In this document: one piece after another, positions 34,873 to 43,314 of the stretch
Layout of the letters: each line of letters begins with the position of its first letter
How positions within the stretch are numbered: the stretch's first letter is position 1
NCBI RefSeq assembly: GCF_900111255.1
Contig: NZ_FOGP01000007.1
Coordinates: 54,581 to 118,580 of the forward strand
Length of the DNA stretch: 64,000 nt
Origin: Parafannyhessea umbonata
GTDB lineage: Bacteria; Actinomycetota; Coriobacteriia; Coriobacteriales; Atopobiaceae
Direction of reading: 5' to 3'
Position numbers and translations under genes: made by a program
Notes under the pieces: generated by a model
What the model was told of the DNA's origin: nothing
Seen by the model: only the letters and a program-made list of their open reading frames with translations
Databases searched by the model: none

Positions 34873-35834
34873 TCAGCCCACCGAGCCCGACACGTCCGTC
34901 CCCACCTCGGCCGCCATGCGCCTGGCCGTGGCCTCGTCCTCCCCGTACCACTTGTGCCTATACTCCCAGCGAGCCATGGTAACGCCGACCTCCTTCATGT
35001 CCTGCTCCTTCTCGGCCGCCGTGTCGGTGATGATGCTGTCGTCGAACGAGACGGTGAGGACGCCCTCGTCCGATATGCCCGCGCCAAAGGACCGAGAGAC
35101 GCTGAGAAGGGCATGCGCTATCCCCGTGAGCGCCCCTCCAGGCTGTTCTCATGCCTCCTGATGTTCCGCATGAGCGCAGAGTTATCGCTGGACACTTCCG
35201 TCGCCGTCTTCACGTACCCACGCGCGTCGTCCAGGTCGAAGTAGTCGATGCCGAAGCCGCAGAGGTCCCCGAGCATCTGGAGAGAGACGCGGAACGCCTC
35301 CTTCTGGGCAGATGTGCGCAGCGCCGGCGCGAACTCCTGGATCGTGTCCTCGGTGCTCATGACCTTTCTGAACACGGTGCAGTCCTGCTTCCCGAAGGGG
35401 ATGGTGACTGACTTGTTCCCCTCGCTTGATCGGTCGAAGAGAACGTCTGAGAGGAAGATACGCATCTTGGAGAGGTCGATCTCGGAGATGAGAGCGTCGA
35501 AGGTGAGGTCCACCGCTTGGACCGCGTCCACCGCGTCAGTGAACACCGACTGCCCGTAAGGGCTCATATCCACGCGGGTGTTGGTGACGGCAGGCTTGAC
35601 TATGCCGAAGGTGGGGAAGGGACAGCCCGTGTCATAGACCGGATTCGCGCCCATCGGCGCGAGCGCGTTTCCCTCCATGGTAAGAAGTTCATCAGCCAGT
35701 TCAGTTAAGGGTGAAGGCGGGGAAACTCCGCCCAGAAACCCATGCTGTCCCTCGGTCGTCGCGGCCTTTAATGCCGTCCAGAAAGGGCATCTAATAATGA
35801 TGGGCAAGACGTAAGCGTCTGCCTGACGCGACAT
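34873..35834 (-). pseudogene. Phage portal protein, truncated and frameshifted
   Basis: From about 35700 the minus strand encodes a portal-like sequence: PVYDTGCPFPTFGIVKPAV, FGKQDCTVFRKVMSTEDTI, SLQMLGDLCGFGIDYFDLDD and VKTATEVSSDNSALMRNIRR. The frame is broken in the run cccc at 35133-35136: one more base restores ALTGIAHALLSVSRSFGAG and the typical ending SFDDSIITDTAAEKEQDM to the TGA at 34873. The N-terminal half of a portal (usually over 400 residues) is missing, and the first ~40 codons of the open frame (35834-35710) are unrelated. Clearly non-functional. Confidence 0.75.
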
Positions 35835-35895
35835 GCGGAACGGCTGCGAGTTTCATGTCGTACCAGGCTTCGCCTTGGCGTGCTTGGGCGGATGA

Positions 35896-36495
35896 TCACA
35901 TGGACAGAAGCATCTGGTGGATTCGAGCGTCGTCATCCAGCTCTGGATGGAATGACGTGCCCAGCTGATTCTTGTACCTTACCGCGACGACCTCGCCATC
36001 AACCTCTGCCAGCGTCTCGACTCCATCCCCAACCTGGGTGATGAAGGGGGCGCGGATGAAGGTCATGGGTATCGTTCCAAGTCCGGCAAACTCGGCCTCC
36101 GTGTGAAAGCTTCCCAGCTGGCGGCCATAGGCGTTGCGGCGCACCGTGACGGGAAGGGTCTTCAGCCACGTGGAGTTGTGCTGCTCGTCGACCGTGGACC
36201 CATCGCCATTTATCTGGTCAATCGACTGTGCCAGCAGAATGAGGCCCGCACAGGTGCCAAGCACTGGCATGCCGCTTTCAATGAGCTGGCGAATGCGATC
36301 GAGCATGCCGAGGTCGCGGAGTATGCGTCCCTGCGACGTGCTCTCGCCTCCTGGAAGAATCAGGCGATCGATGCCATCGTCCAGGTCCGATGCCTGACGC
36401 AGCTCCTTAAAGTCCGCGCCCAGGCGCCTGACGACTGCCTCGTGTTCCGCAAAGGCTCCCTGGACGGCCAGGATTCCCACCTTGGACCTGGCCAT
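35896..36495 (-). CDS. pdxT: Pyridoxal 5'-phosphate synthase glutaminase subunit
   Basis: A 199-residue class I glutaminase that supplies ammonia to PdxS for making vitamin B6 (PLP) from ribose 5-phosphate and glyceraldehyde 3-phosphate. The sequence opens VGILAVQGAFAEHEAVV, has PGGEST, the nucleophile VLGTCAGLILLA (Cys about 79) and the catalytic pair TSFHPELDDD near the end. Its ATG overlaps the pdxS stop by one base (TGATG), so the two are coupled. A GTG one codon earlier is an alternative. Confidence 0.96.
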   Translation of the reverse strand: MARSKVGILAVQGAFAEHEAVVRRLGADFKELRQASDLDDGIDRLILPGGESTSQGRILRDLGMLDRIRQLIESGMPVLGTCAGLILLAQSIDQINGDGSTVDEQHNSTWLKTLPVTVRRNAYGRQLGSFHTEAEFAGLGTIPMTFIRAPFITQVGDGVETLAEVDGEVVAVRYKNQLGTSFHPELDDDARIHQMLLSM

Positions 36496-37370
36496 CACTT
36501 CCCACGCTCCTCCATGATGAGCTCGATCTCGTCGGCGTTGATGCCGACCATGGCCTCGCCCAGGTCTTCGGAGAGCTTGGCGATGAGCTCTGCGTCACGA
36601 TAGTTTGCAACGGCCTTCACTATGGCCTCGGCGCGCTTCTTCGGGTTGCCGCTCTTGAAGATGCCGCTGCCCACAAATACGCCTTCGGCGCCAAGTTGCA
36701 TCATGAGGGCGGCGTCGGCGGGCGTGGCAATGCCGCCTGCCGCAAAGTTGACCACCGGGAGCCTCTTGCTGTCGTGCACCTCGCGTACCAGCTGCAGGGG
36801 AACCTGCAGGCGCTTTGCCTCGTCGAACAGCTCGTCGTCGCGCAGCGACGCCACGTGGGCGATCTCGCGGTTGATGAGGCGCATGTGTCGGACTGCCTGG
36901 ACGACGTCGCCGGTGCCTGGCTCGCCCTTTGTGCGAATCATGGTCGCGCCCTCGGCGATGCGCCGGAGTGCCTCGCCCAAGTCTCGGGCACCGCAGACGA
37001 AAGGCACGCCAAAGGCGGTCTTGTCAATGTGGTAGGTGTCGTCCGCCGGGGTCAGGACCTCGGACTCGTCGATGTAGTCAATCTGGATTGCCTGAAGGAT
37101 CTGCGCCTCCACGAAGTGGCCGATGCGCACCTTGGCCATGATCGGAATGCTGACGGCCTGCTGAATCCCCTTGATCATCTTGGGGTCGCTCATGCGGGAG
37201 ACGCCCCCGGCGGCGCGGATGTCGGCGGGGATGCGCTCCAGCGCCATGACGGCGCACGCGCCGGCCGCCTCTGCTATTCGTGCCTGATCGGGTGTGGTGA
37301 CGTCCATGATGACGCCACCCTTGAGCATCTGGGCCAACTGCCTGTTGAGTTCGTTTCTATTCTGGGCCAT
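36495..37370 (-). CDS. pdxS: Pyridoxal 5'-phosphate synthase subunit PdxS
   Basis: A 291-residue TIM-barrel synthase, the most conserved PLP-forming enzyme: [79 protein letters not shown] and the late [18 protein letters not shown]. Start ATG 37370 (MAQNRNELN) has GGGAGG nine bases upstream; the longer frame to 37535 overlaps the divergent regulator. The pair pdxS-pdxT faces a PdxR-type gene, the usual controller. Confidence 0.97.
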   Translation of the reverse strand: MAQNRNELNRQLAQMLKGGVIMDVTTPDQARIAEAAGACAVMALERIPADIRAAGGVSRMSDPKMIKGIQQAVSIPIMAKVRIGHFVEAQILQAIQIDYIDESEVLTPADDTYHIDKTAFGVPFVCGARDLGEALRRIAEGATMIRTKGEPGTGDVVQAVRHMRLINREIAHVASLRDDELFDEAKRLQVPLQLVREVHDSKRLPVVNFAAGGIATPADAALMMQLGAEGVFVGSGIFKSGNPKKRAEAIVKAVANYRDAELIAKLSEDLGEAMVGINADEIELIMEERGK

Positions 37371-37470
37371 CGAGCAAAACCTCCCTTGTGCTGGGTGCGT
37401 AATGGGAGTGATAATCGCACGAGGCTGACTATATAGAAATATCCAAAAGCGAAGAATTTGGTATACCCAG

Positions 37471-38583
37471 ATGCAAGAATCGCCCATGAAAGAACCAAAC
37501 GGCTGCCTATACGTCCAGCTGTACGAGCGCATCAAGCGCGATATCGTCAGCGGGAGCTTTCCCTATGGAAGCAGACTCCCCTCGAAGAGGACGATGGCCG
37601 AGGAAGCGAACCTGAGCGTCATCACCGTAAAGCATGCCTATGAGCTGCTGTGCGACGAGGGCTATCTTGAGGCGAGGGAACGCAGCGGATACTACGTGGC
37701 GTTCCGCCAGGAGGACGGGTTCGCGGCCTACGCAGAGGAGGGGTCGCTTGGGAGGGACCGCTTGGGAGGGGAGTCGCCCGCGACCGGAAAGGGGGTGGCC
37801 TTCTCGGCGCCTCCCTTTCCGTTTTCGGTCCTTGCGAAGACGATGCGTCGCGTGATGACAGAGTACGGGGAGGGGATTCTGGAAAGGTCTCCGAACAAGG
37901 GGCGCATCGAGCTTCGCTCGGAGATCCAAAGGTACCTTGCCCGCAACCGCGGAATCTGCGTCGACATCGAGCAGATTGTCATCGGATCCGGCGTGGAGCA
38001 CCTGTACGGGCTCATTGTCGAGCTGTTTGGAAGGGGTAGCGTGTTTGCCCTGGAATATCCGTCGTACGAGAAGATCGAAGACACGTATAGGATAGCCGGA
38101 GCGCGCGTGGAGCTGCTGCCCATGGGGGCGGATGGCATCGCGAGCGAGGCCCTGGCCAAGACGTCGGCGGACGTCTTGCACGTTTCCCCCTACCGAAGCT
38201 TTCCCTCGGGCATCACCGCGTCGGCCTCGAAGAAGCACGAGTACCTCAGGTGGGCGGGCCAGGGGAGGCGCTTCGTCGTCGAGGATGACTTCGAATCCGA
38301 GTTCTCCCTGTTCAGAAAGACCAAGGAGACCATCTTTGCACTTTCGGGCGACGACAACGTGGTCTACCTGAACACGTTCTCCCAGACGATATCCCCGTCG
38401 CTCAGGGTGGGCTACATGGTGCTGCCTCGGAAGTTGGTCCAGAGGTACGACTCCAGGCTCGGCTTCTATTCGTGCACCGTTCCGACCTTCGAGCAGCTGC
38501 TGCTGGCAGAGCTGATCGGCCGCGGGGACTTCGAGAGGCACGTCAACAGGGTGAGGCGAGGCAAGAGGCGAGAGGCGCAATAG
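37471..38583 (+). CDS. MocR/PdxR-family regulator, truncated and without the PLP lysine
   Basis: A GntR-type winged helix (residues ~10-78: [40 protein letters not shown]) is joined to a fold-type I aminotransferase-like domain (from ~100) with [11 protein letters not shown] and [13 protein letters not shown]. In this family the PLP lysine lies in a TFSK motif; here the sequence reads [20 protein letters not shown], with Gln at residue 305. The chain stops at 370 residues ([14 protein letters not shown]) where relatives run ~100 residues longer. It is divergent from pdxST over 100 bp, so it is probably their regulator, but how it senses PLP is unclear. Start ATG 37471 or 37486. Confidence 0.8.
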   Translation: MQESPMKEPNGCLYVQLYERIKRDIVSGSFPYGSRLPSKRTMAEEANLSVITVKHAYELLCDEGYLEARERSGYYVAFRQEDGFAAYAEEGSLGRDRLGGESPATGKGVAFSAPPFPFSVLAKTMRRVMTEYGEGILERSPNKGRIELRSEIQRYLARNRGICVDIEQIVIGSGVEHLYGLIVELFGRGSVFALEYPSYEKIEDTYRIAGARVELLPMGADGIASEALAKTSADVLHVSPYRSFPSGITASASKKHEYLRWAGQGRRFVVEDDFESEFSLFRKTKETIFALSGDDNVVYLNTFSQTISPSLRVGYMVLPRKLVQRYDSRLGFYSCTVPTFEQLLLAELIGRGDFERHVNRVRRGKRREAQ

Positions 38584-38607
38584 GGTCCTTGGCCCCAAGC
38601 GCCGGCC

Positions 38608-39081
38608 TCACTTGCCGTCGTTGTGGTACTTGCTTAGGCCCTCGTTGAGGGTGCGCTCCTCTTGCCTCATCCTGTGGCTTGCCGCGGCCGTCGCGATCGC
38701 GAGCGTGACGAGGAACGTCGTGGTGAACAGCGCCCAGCTGCCAGGGCTCTCGACGGGGAACCAGCCCACCAGCACGGCGACGGCCGAGAGGACGGCGTAC
38801 AGGCAGACCCCGAAGGCTGCGATTCGCAGTGGGTAGGGCATGCGCTTGATGACGAGCGGCGTGAAGAACACGAGCTGCAGTGTGGTTGCGACGAGCGCGA
38901 TTGCCAGGAACGACCAGCAGACCCAGAGGTCCAGGTGAGCGCCCCAGCTGGCGTACAGCGTGGTGAAGAACAGATAGAAGATCATCGCGACGGAGAATTC
39001 CGCGCATACCATGAGCAGGAAGGTTCGCGCACCCTCCGCCGGGGTCTTCCTCTCGGTGTCGATAATGTCCTTGCGTGTCAT
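38608..39081 (-). CDS. DUF3021 family membrane protein
   Basis: A 157-residue protein with four predicted membrane helices: FLLMVCAEFSVAMIFYLFFT, a helix near 55-75 (WVCWSFLAIALVATTLQLVF), RIAAFGVCLYAVLSAVAVLV and WALFTTTFLVTLAIATAAAS. DUF3021 proteins regularly sit next to a small LytTR regulator, as here, and are thought to modulate it. Ribosome-site-like AGAGG precedes ATG 39081. It follows the LytTR gene by 21 bases. The function of the pair is unknown. Confidence 0.75.
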   Translation of the reverse strand: MTRKDIIDTERKTPAEGARTFLLMVCAEFSVAMIFYLFFTTLYASWGAHLDLWVCWSFLAIALVATTLQLVFFTPLVIKRMPYPLRIAAFGVCLYAVLSAVAVLVGWFPVESPGSWALFTTTFLVTLAIATAAASHRMRQEERTLNEGLSKYHNDGK

Positions 39082-39102
39082 GTCTGCCTCTTTTCTGCTC
39101 CG

Positions 39103-39543
39103 CTACATCAGTCCGAGCTTGCGCTTGACGGCGGGCGCGTACTGCCTCGATATGACGACTCGTTCTCCGTTGGTCATGGTCGCGATGATTCGTCCGTTCA
39201 CGTCCGGCTTGAGCGATGCGATCTTCTGGAAGTTCACCACGCAGCCCTTTGCCACGCGCATGAAGTCGCATTCCCTCAGCCGGTCCTCCATCTCGTAAAG
39301 GCGAAGCGGGGTCTCGTACACCGCCTCCTTGGTGTAGAAGAACGTGTGCTTGTCTACCGACTCCACGTAGAGCACGTCCTCCGCGCTCACTATGTGCGTG
39401 CTGCCATTTGAGCCGCCCGTTACCTTTCGGTCGAACATGCGCAGCCTTGCGACGATGTCGAGGACCTGCTGGTCCGTCTTGCCGCAGGCGATCGTGACGT
39501 CGACGCCCATCATGCCCGGCTGCTCGTCGATCGTAATCTTCAT
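39103..39543 (-). CDS. LytTR DNA-binding regulator
   Basis: A 146-residue stand-alone LytTR protein without a receiver domain. The LytTR fold occupies about residues 45-146: STHIVSAEDVLYVESVDKHT, ETPLRLYEMEDRLRECDFMR, VNFQKIASLKPDVNGRIIAT and GERVVISRQYAPAVKRKLG. GAGAGGAG lies five bases before ATG 39543. Together with the DUF3021 gene it forms a two-gene, probably self-regulating unit. A long hairpin lies in its upstream region. Confidence 0.88.
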   Translation of the reverse strand: MKITIDEQPGMMGVDVTIACGKTDQQVLDIVARLRMFDRKVTGGSNGSTHIVSAEDVLYVESVDKHTFFYTKEAVYETPLRLYEMEDRLRECDFMRVAKGCVVNFQKIASLKPDVNGRIIATMTNGERVVISRQYAPAVKRKLGLM

Positions 39544-39579
39544 CTTGCTCCTCTCGACAAGGCACATCCTACACGCCGG

Positions 39580-39629
39580 CTTGGTCGCTCCCGGCGGCAT
39601 CTGACCAAGATGCACCGGGAGCGACCAAG
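39580..39629. repeat. 50-base composite inverted repeat upstream of the LytTR gene
   Basis: CTTGGTCGCTCCCGG (39580-39594) pairs perfectly with CCGGGAGCGACCAAG (39615-39629). The spacer forms its own hairpin GCATCT-gacca-AGATGC, so 21 base pairs can form in total. It lies 37 bases ahead of the LytTR start codon. Confidence 0.75.
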
Positions 39630-40040
39630 TTGCGCGGTCTAAGGTTGAGTTGCGAGCCGGCCGACTGCCTCTGGCGGGCGCATGCTCGCGACGTCGTTGG
39701 AGGTTCGGGTTGGAAGGACGACAGCAGGACTGCGCCATCGAGAAGCCCGTGGCGAGCAGGCCGACGGCACCGGCCGAACTTGTGGAAGGGGCCGTGGCTG
39801 ACGAGCGCTGCGTCGCCCTCGGCCCCATCCATCGCTCCAACGTCGGTGCGGCGCGACGTGCGCGCGTTGGCCCCTGTAATGAAGACGGGCGGCCTGGCTG
39901 CATGCGAGGGCGGCAGAGATGGCAACCGCTGGCCCTTTTTGGCATGTTGTTTCCTGGGCGGCAGAATTAGCCTTAAGAAGATTATTTTGTCCTTACAATT
40001 TGTCAACGCGGGGGGTGGGACCCCTGGACAGGGAGGAACA
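39630..40040 (+). promoter_or_regulatory. Non-coding stretch ending in the modA promoter
   Basis: No gene is supported in this stretch, although high GC leaves frames open. The last 80 bases turn AT-rich: TACAAT (39994-39999) is a good -10 box with cttaag about 16 bases upstream, and GGGAGG precedes the modA ATG. I looked for the Moco/Tuco riboswitch fold between them and did not find it. Confidence 0.45.
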
Positions 40041-40850
40041 ATGAGTTTGCGCAAGAGGGTTATGACGATTCTGGCAAGCGTGCTCGCGCTGGTGCTGTGC
40101 ATTGGAGCAAGCGCATGCGCTGGTAGCGGCTCTACGAGCGGCGAGACGAGTGATAAGCCCGCGCTTGAGGGCAAGTCTCTGAAGGTGTACTGCGGAGCTG
40201 GGATGAAGGACCCCTTTACTGACATCAGTGCGGCATTCGAAGAGCAGACCGGCTGCAAGGTAGAGGTCACGTACGCAAATGCCGCTCAGATCCAGACCCA
40301 GATCAAGACGACCGAAGAGGGCGACTTCTTCATTGCGGGCTCCAAGGAGGAGCTCCAGCCGGTCGAGGGCTATGTCGACTCGAGCACCGATCTGGTGAAG
40401 CACGTTCCCGTTCTGGTGGTCCCCAATGACAATCCTGCCCAGGTCTCTTCCATCGATGACCTGGCAAAGTGTGACCGCGTCCTCGTGGGCGACCCCGAGT
40501 CGACGCCCATCGGCAAGATCGCCAATAAGGTCCTGACCAACGCCGGCCTTTGGGACTCCATGATGGCGGACGGGAAGATTACCACCACGACCACGGCTCC
40601 CCAGATTGCCACGGCGCTTGCCAACGGCGAGGGGCAGGCGGGCATCGTGTGGAAGGAGAATGCCGGCGACGGCGTCACCGTCATCGAGACGCCTCAGATG
40701 CAGAAGGCCGTAAAGGTCATTCCTGCCGCGCAACTGACCTGCTGCTCCGACAAGGACACCGCAAAGGCCTTCAACGACTTCCTCCAGTCTGACGCCGCCC
40801 GGGAGATTTGGACAAAATATGGCTACGAGGTCGTGGGAGCAAGCGAATAA
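40041..40850 (+). CDS. modA: Molybdate/tungstate-binding lipoprotein ModA
   Basis: A 269-residue solute-binding protein. The signal peptide MSLRKRVMTILASVLALVLC ends in a lipobox-type ...GASAC (Cys about 25). The mature domain starts LKVYCGAGMKDPFTDISAAF, characteristic of ModA/WtpA oxyanion binders, then GDFFIAGSKEEL, PVLVVPNDNPAQVSSIDDLA and GVDPESTPIGKIA-like VGDPESTPIGKIA. GGGAGG lies six bases before the ATG. It heads modABC-modD. Molybdate or tungstate cannot be told apart from sequence alone. Confidence 0.88.
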   Translation: MSLRKRVMTILASVLALVLCIGASACAGSGSTSGETSDKPALEGKSLKVYCGAGMKDPFTDISAAFEEQTGCKVEVTYANAAQIQTQIKTTEEGDFFIAGSKEELQPVEGYVDSSTDLVKHVPVLVVPNDNPAQVSSIDDLAKCDRVLVGDPESTPIGKIANKVLTNAGLWDSMMADGKITTTTTAPQIATALANGEGQAGIVWKENAGDGVTVIETPQMQKAVKVIPAAQLTCCSDKDTAKAFNDFLQSDAAREIWTKYGYEVVGASE

Positions 40851-40854
40851 CCAC

Positions 40855-41670
40855 GTGAGGACTCAGGGGACATTCGCAAACCTGTGCATTGCCCTGGCCG
40901 CGCTGGTGCTGCTCTTTGTGGGCGGCGCCATCGCGGCCGTCGTGGTGGCGGGGGCTCCTCGCCTTGTAGAGGCGGGCACTTCTCCCGAGGTGCTGTTCAG
41001 CCTTGGTATGAGCCTCGTGACCTCGACGATCTCGACGACCATCTGCCTGCTCCTGTCCCTGCCCACGGCATACGCGCTGACGCGAACCCACATGCCCCTC
41101 AACCGCCTGGTCGAGGTGGTTATCGAGCTCACGCTATCGCTGCCTTACATATTGCTGGGGTTTGCGCTGCTGGTCGTCTTTTCGAGCCCGATGGGAAAGG
41201 CGCTGCGCGACGCTGGCTTTGCCGTGGTCTTTCAGCCGGCTGGCATCGTAATGGCCCAGCTCATCGTGAACCTGCCATTTGCCGTGAGGATGATGCGAAC
41301 CGCGCTTGACGGTCTCGACAGACGCCTTGAGCTTGTTGCAGCGACCTTGGGCGCCTCGCCCTTTCGCGTCTTTCGGACCATCATCTTGCCGCTTTGCCGC
41401 AACTCGATCGTATCGGCCTTCGTGCTGACGTGGGCAAGGGGAATGGGGGAGTTCGGCGCGACCCTCATGTTGGTGGGGGTCACCAGGATGAAGACCGAGA
41501 CGCTGCCGGGGAGCATCTACCTCAACATATCCACGGGCAACAATGATATGGCGATGGCGACGGCCATGGTCATGCTGCTGCTCTCGGCGGCGACGCTAAT
41601 CCTCGCCAACTTGCTGAACCGGCCGAGGGCGCATGCCGTGGACGGAGGGAGGGCCTGCCGTGGGCGCTAG
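40855..41670 (+). CDS. modB: Molybdate/tungstate ABC transporter permease
   Basis: A ~271-residue membrane subunit with six predicted helices. It has the ModB-type segment PTAYALTRTHMPLNRLVEVV, ELTLSLPYILLGFALL and the ATPase-docking loop LELVAATLGASPFRVFRTII. GARGMGEFGATLMLVG-like sequence (WARGMGEFGATLMLVG) near the end is typical of ModB. The start is ambiguous: GTG 40855, four bases after the modA stop, or ATG 40819 inside modA. The end overlaps modC by 11 bases, so the genes are cotranslated. Confidence 0.9.
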   Translation: MRTQGTFANLCIALAALVLLFVGGAIAAVVVAGAPRLVEAGTSPEVLFSLGMSLVTSTISTTICLLLSLPTAYALTRTHMPLNRLVEVVIELTLSLPYILLGFALLVVFSSPMGKALRDAGFAVVFQPAGIVMAQLIVNLPFAVRMMRTALDGLDRRLELVAATLGASPFRVFRTIILPLCRNSIVSAFVLTWARGMGEFGATLMLVGVTRMKTETLPGSIYLNISTGNNDMAMATAMVMLLLSAATLILANLLNRPRAHAVDGGRACRGR

Positions 41671-42403
41671 ACTTGACATACAGGACCTTGCGGTCAGGCT
41701 CGGACCCTTCGAGCTGCGCGACGTTACCCTGAGCGTGGGAGAGCGAGAGGTGTTTGCCCTCCTGGGACGTACGGGAAGCGGAAAGTCCGTGCTCCTTGAG
41801 ACCGTCGCCGGCGCCTACGATCCCGACGAGGGGCGCGTGCTGATCGATGGCGTCGACGTGACCAAGGTGCCGGTTCGCCAGCGCGACGTGGGCGTCGTCT
41901 ACCAGGACTGCGCCCTCTTTCCCCACCTGAGCGTGGTCGGCAACGTCGCCTACGGTCTGGAATGCCATGGGGTCAAGAGGGCCGAAGCGCACGGCCGGGC
42001 CCTCGCGGAGCTTGATCGCTTTGGGGTCGCGCATCTTGGGGACCGCAGTCCCCTCGGGGTCAGTGGCGGCGAGGCCCAGAGGGTTGCCCTTGCCCGAGCC
42101 ATGGTGTTGCGCCCGCGCTTGCTCCTGATGGACGAGCCCTTCTCGGCGCTCGACCCCACCACAAGGGAGGACATGTACGAGGTCGTCCGTACGGTCAACC
42201 AGGAATATGACTGCACCATCGTGTTCGTGACGCATGATTTTTACGAGGCCCAGCTGCTGGCCGACCGCATAGCGATCATTCTTGACGGGAGGCTGCGTGC
42301 CGTGGTGCCGTCAGGCCAGCTCTTTACCAAAGGCTGCGACGAGGACGTGGCCGCGTTTCTTGGGAGGAATCGAAATGGTTCGCGTGACCGACGCACAGCT
42401 TGA
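41660..42403 (+). CDS. modC: Molybdate/tungstate ABC transporter ATP-binding protein
   Basis: A 247-residue ATPase with Walker A LLGRTGSGKS (near residue 36), signature VSGGEAQRVALARA (near 134), Walker B LLLMDEPFSALD and H-loop FVTHDFYEA. It lacks the extra C-terminal TOBE/regulatory domain of E. coli ModC, as in the shorter WtpC-type. GTG 41660 follows GGAGGGAGGG and overlaps modB; the end overlaps modD by 29 bases. Confidence 0.9.
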   Translation: MGARLDIQDLAVRLGPFELRDVTLSVGEREVFALLGRTGSGKSVLLETVAGAYDPDEGRVLIDGVDVTKVPVRQRDVGVVYQDCALFPHLSVVGNVAYGLECHGVKRAEAHGRALAELDRFGVAHLGDRSPLGVSGGEAQRVALARAMVLRPRLLLMDEPFSALDPTTREDMYEVVRTVNQEYDCTIVFVTHDFYEAQLLADRIAIILDGRLRAVVPSGQLFTKGCDEDVAAFLGRNRNGSRDRRTA

Positions 42404-43220
42404 CGCCTTCATTGCCGAGGACGTGCCCTACATCGATCTGACCACCGAGGTCATGGGGATAGGTTCCGTCTTTGCCTCCATGGAGTTCTACACAAGGGAG
42501 AAGTGCCTGCTCTGCGGGTCCGAGGAATCTGCCAGGATCGCGGAACGACTGGGCTGCGAGGTCGAGTCCTTCTTGCCCAGCGGCGCGAGCCTCGATGCGG
42601 GTGATTCGTTCCTGAGGGTCTCCGGCCCCGCCTCGGCGCTTCACATGGCTTGGAAGGTCTGCCTCAACATGGTGGACAGCACCTCGGCCGTCGCCACCAA
42701 GACGGCGACCATGGTCAAAGCGGTCCACGGCGCAAATCCCGACTGCGAGGTCCTCGCGACGCGCAAGCTGATGCCGGGGACGAAGTCGCTCATGACGAAG
42801 GCGGTAATGGTGGGCGGGGCATATCCGCATCGGCTGGGGCTATCCGAGACCGTCCTGGTGTTCGACCACCACATCGACCTCATGGGCGGAATGGATGCCT
42901 TTCTTGCCGAGCTCCCCCAGATCAAGCGCCGCTGCATAGAGAAGAAGGTCTTCGTCGAGGCAGGTCCGCATGACGCCGTGAGGCTCGCGAAGGCGGGCGT
43001 TGACGGGCTCCAGTTCGACAAGGTTCCGGCCGGCGAGCTGACTGACCTGGTCGCTGAGCTTAGAAGCATAGACCCGCGCCTGACGCTTATCGCTGCTGGA
43101 GGAATCAACCCATCGAATGCGGCGTCCTATGCCGTGACGGGTGTCGACGGCGTCGCCACGACCTGTCTGTACAGCGCCAAGCCGCTGGACATGAGCGTTC
43201 GCATGTGGTCGGTTGACTGA
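42375..43220 (+). CDS. modD: ModD (quinolinate phosphoribosyltransferase-like protein of molybdate operons)
   Basis: A 281-residue homologue of nicotinate-nucleotide pyrophosphorylase (NadC) of the ModD subfamily. NadC-like landmarks are DLTTEVMGIG at the N-terminus, CLNMVDSTSAVATKTATMV, ATRKLMPGTKSLMTKAVMVG, HRLGLSETVLVFDHHIDLMG and AAGGINPSNAASYAVTGVD. ModD is found only in molybdate transport operons and its reaction is unproven. GGGAGG lies eight bases before ATG 42375. Last gene of modABCD; no nadA or nadB is near, which favours ModD over NadC. Confidence 0.85.
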   Translation: MVRVTDAQLDAFIAEDVPYIDLTTEVMGIGSVFASMEFYTREKCLLCGSEESARIAERLGCEVESFLPSGASLDAGDSFLRVSGPASALHMAWKVCLNMVDSTSAVATKTATMVKAVHGANPDCEVLATRKLMPGTKSLMTKAVMVGGAYPHRLGLSETVLVFDHHIDLMGGMDAFLAELPQIKRRCIEKKVFVEAGPHDAVRLAKAGVDGLQFDKVPAGELTDLVAELRSIDPRLTLIAAGGINPSNAASYAVTGVDGVATTCLYSAKPLDMSVRMWSVD

Positions 43221-43314
43221 CCTCATGCTACGGGCCGAACGCCTCGCTCGTGAGTGAGGCGTGGAGGTTGATACAATAACTTCGCCTGGTTAACCGTTCG
43301 AAGGGAGAGCCACT

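Noticed and set aside
39930..40040. Molybdenum-cofactor riboswitch upstream of modA
   Set aside because: The available leader is only about 40 nt after the predicted -10 box, too short for the motif, and no matching stems were seen.
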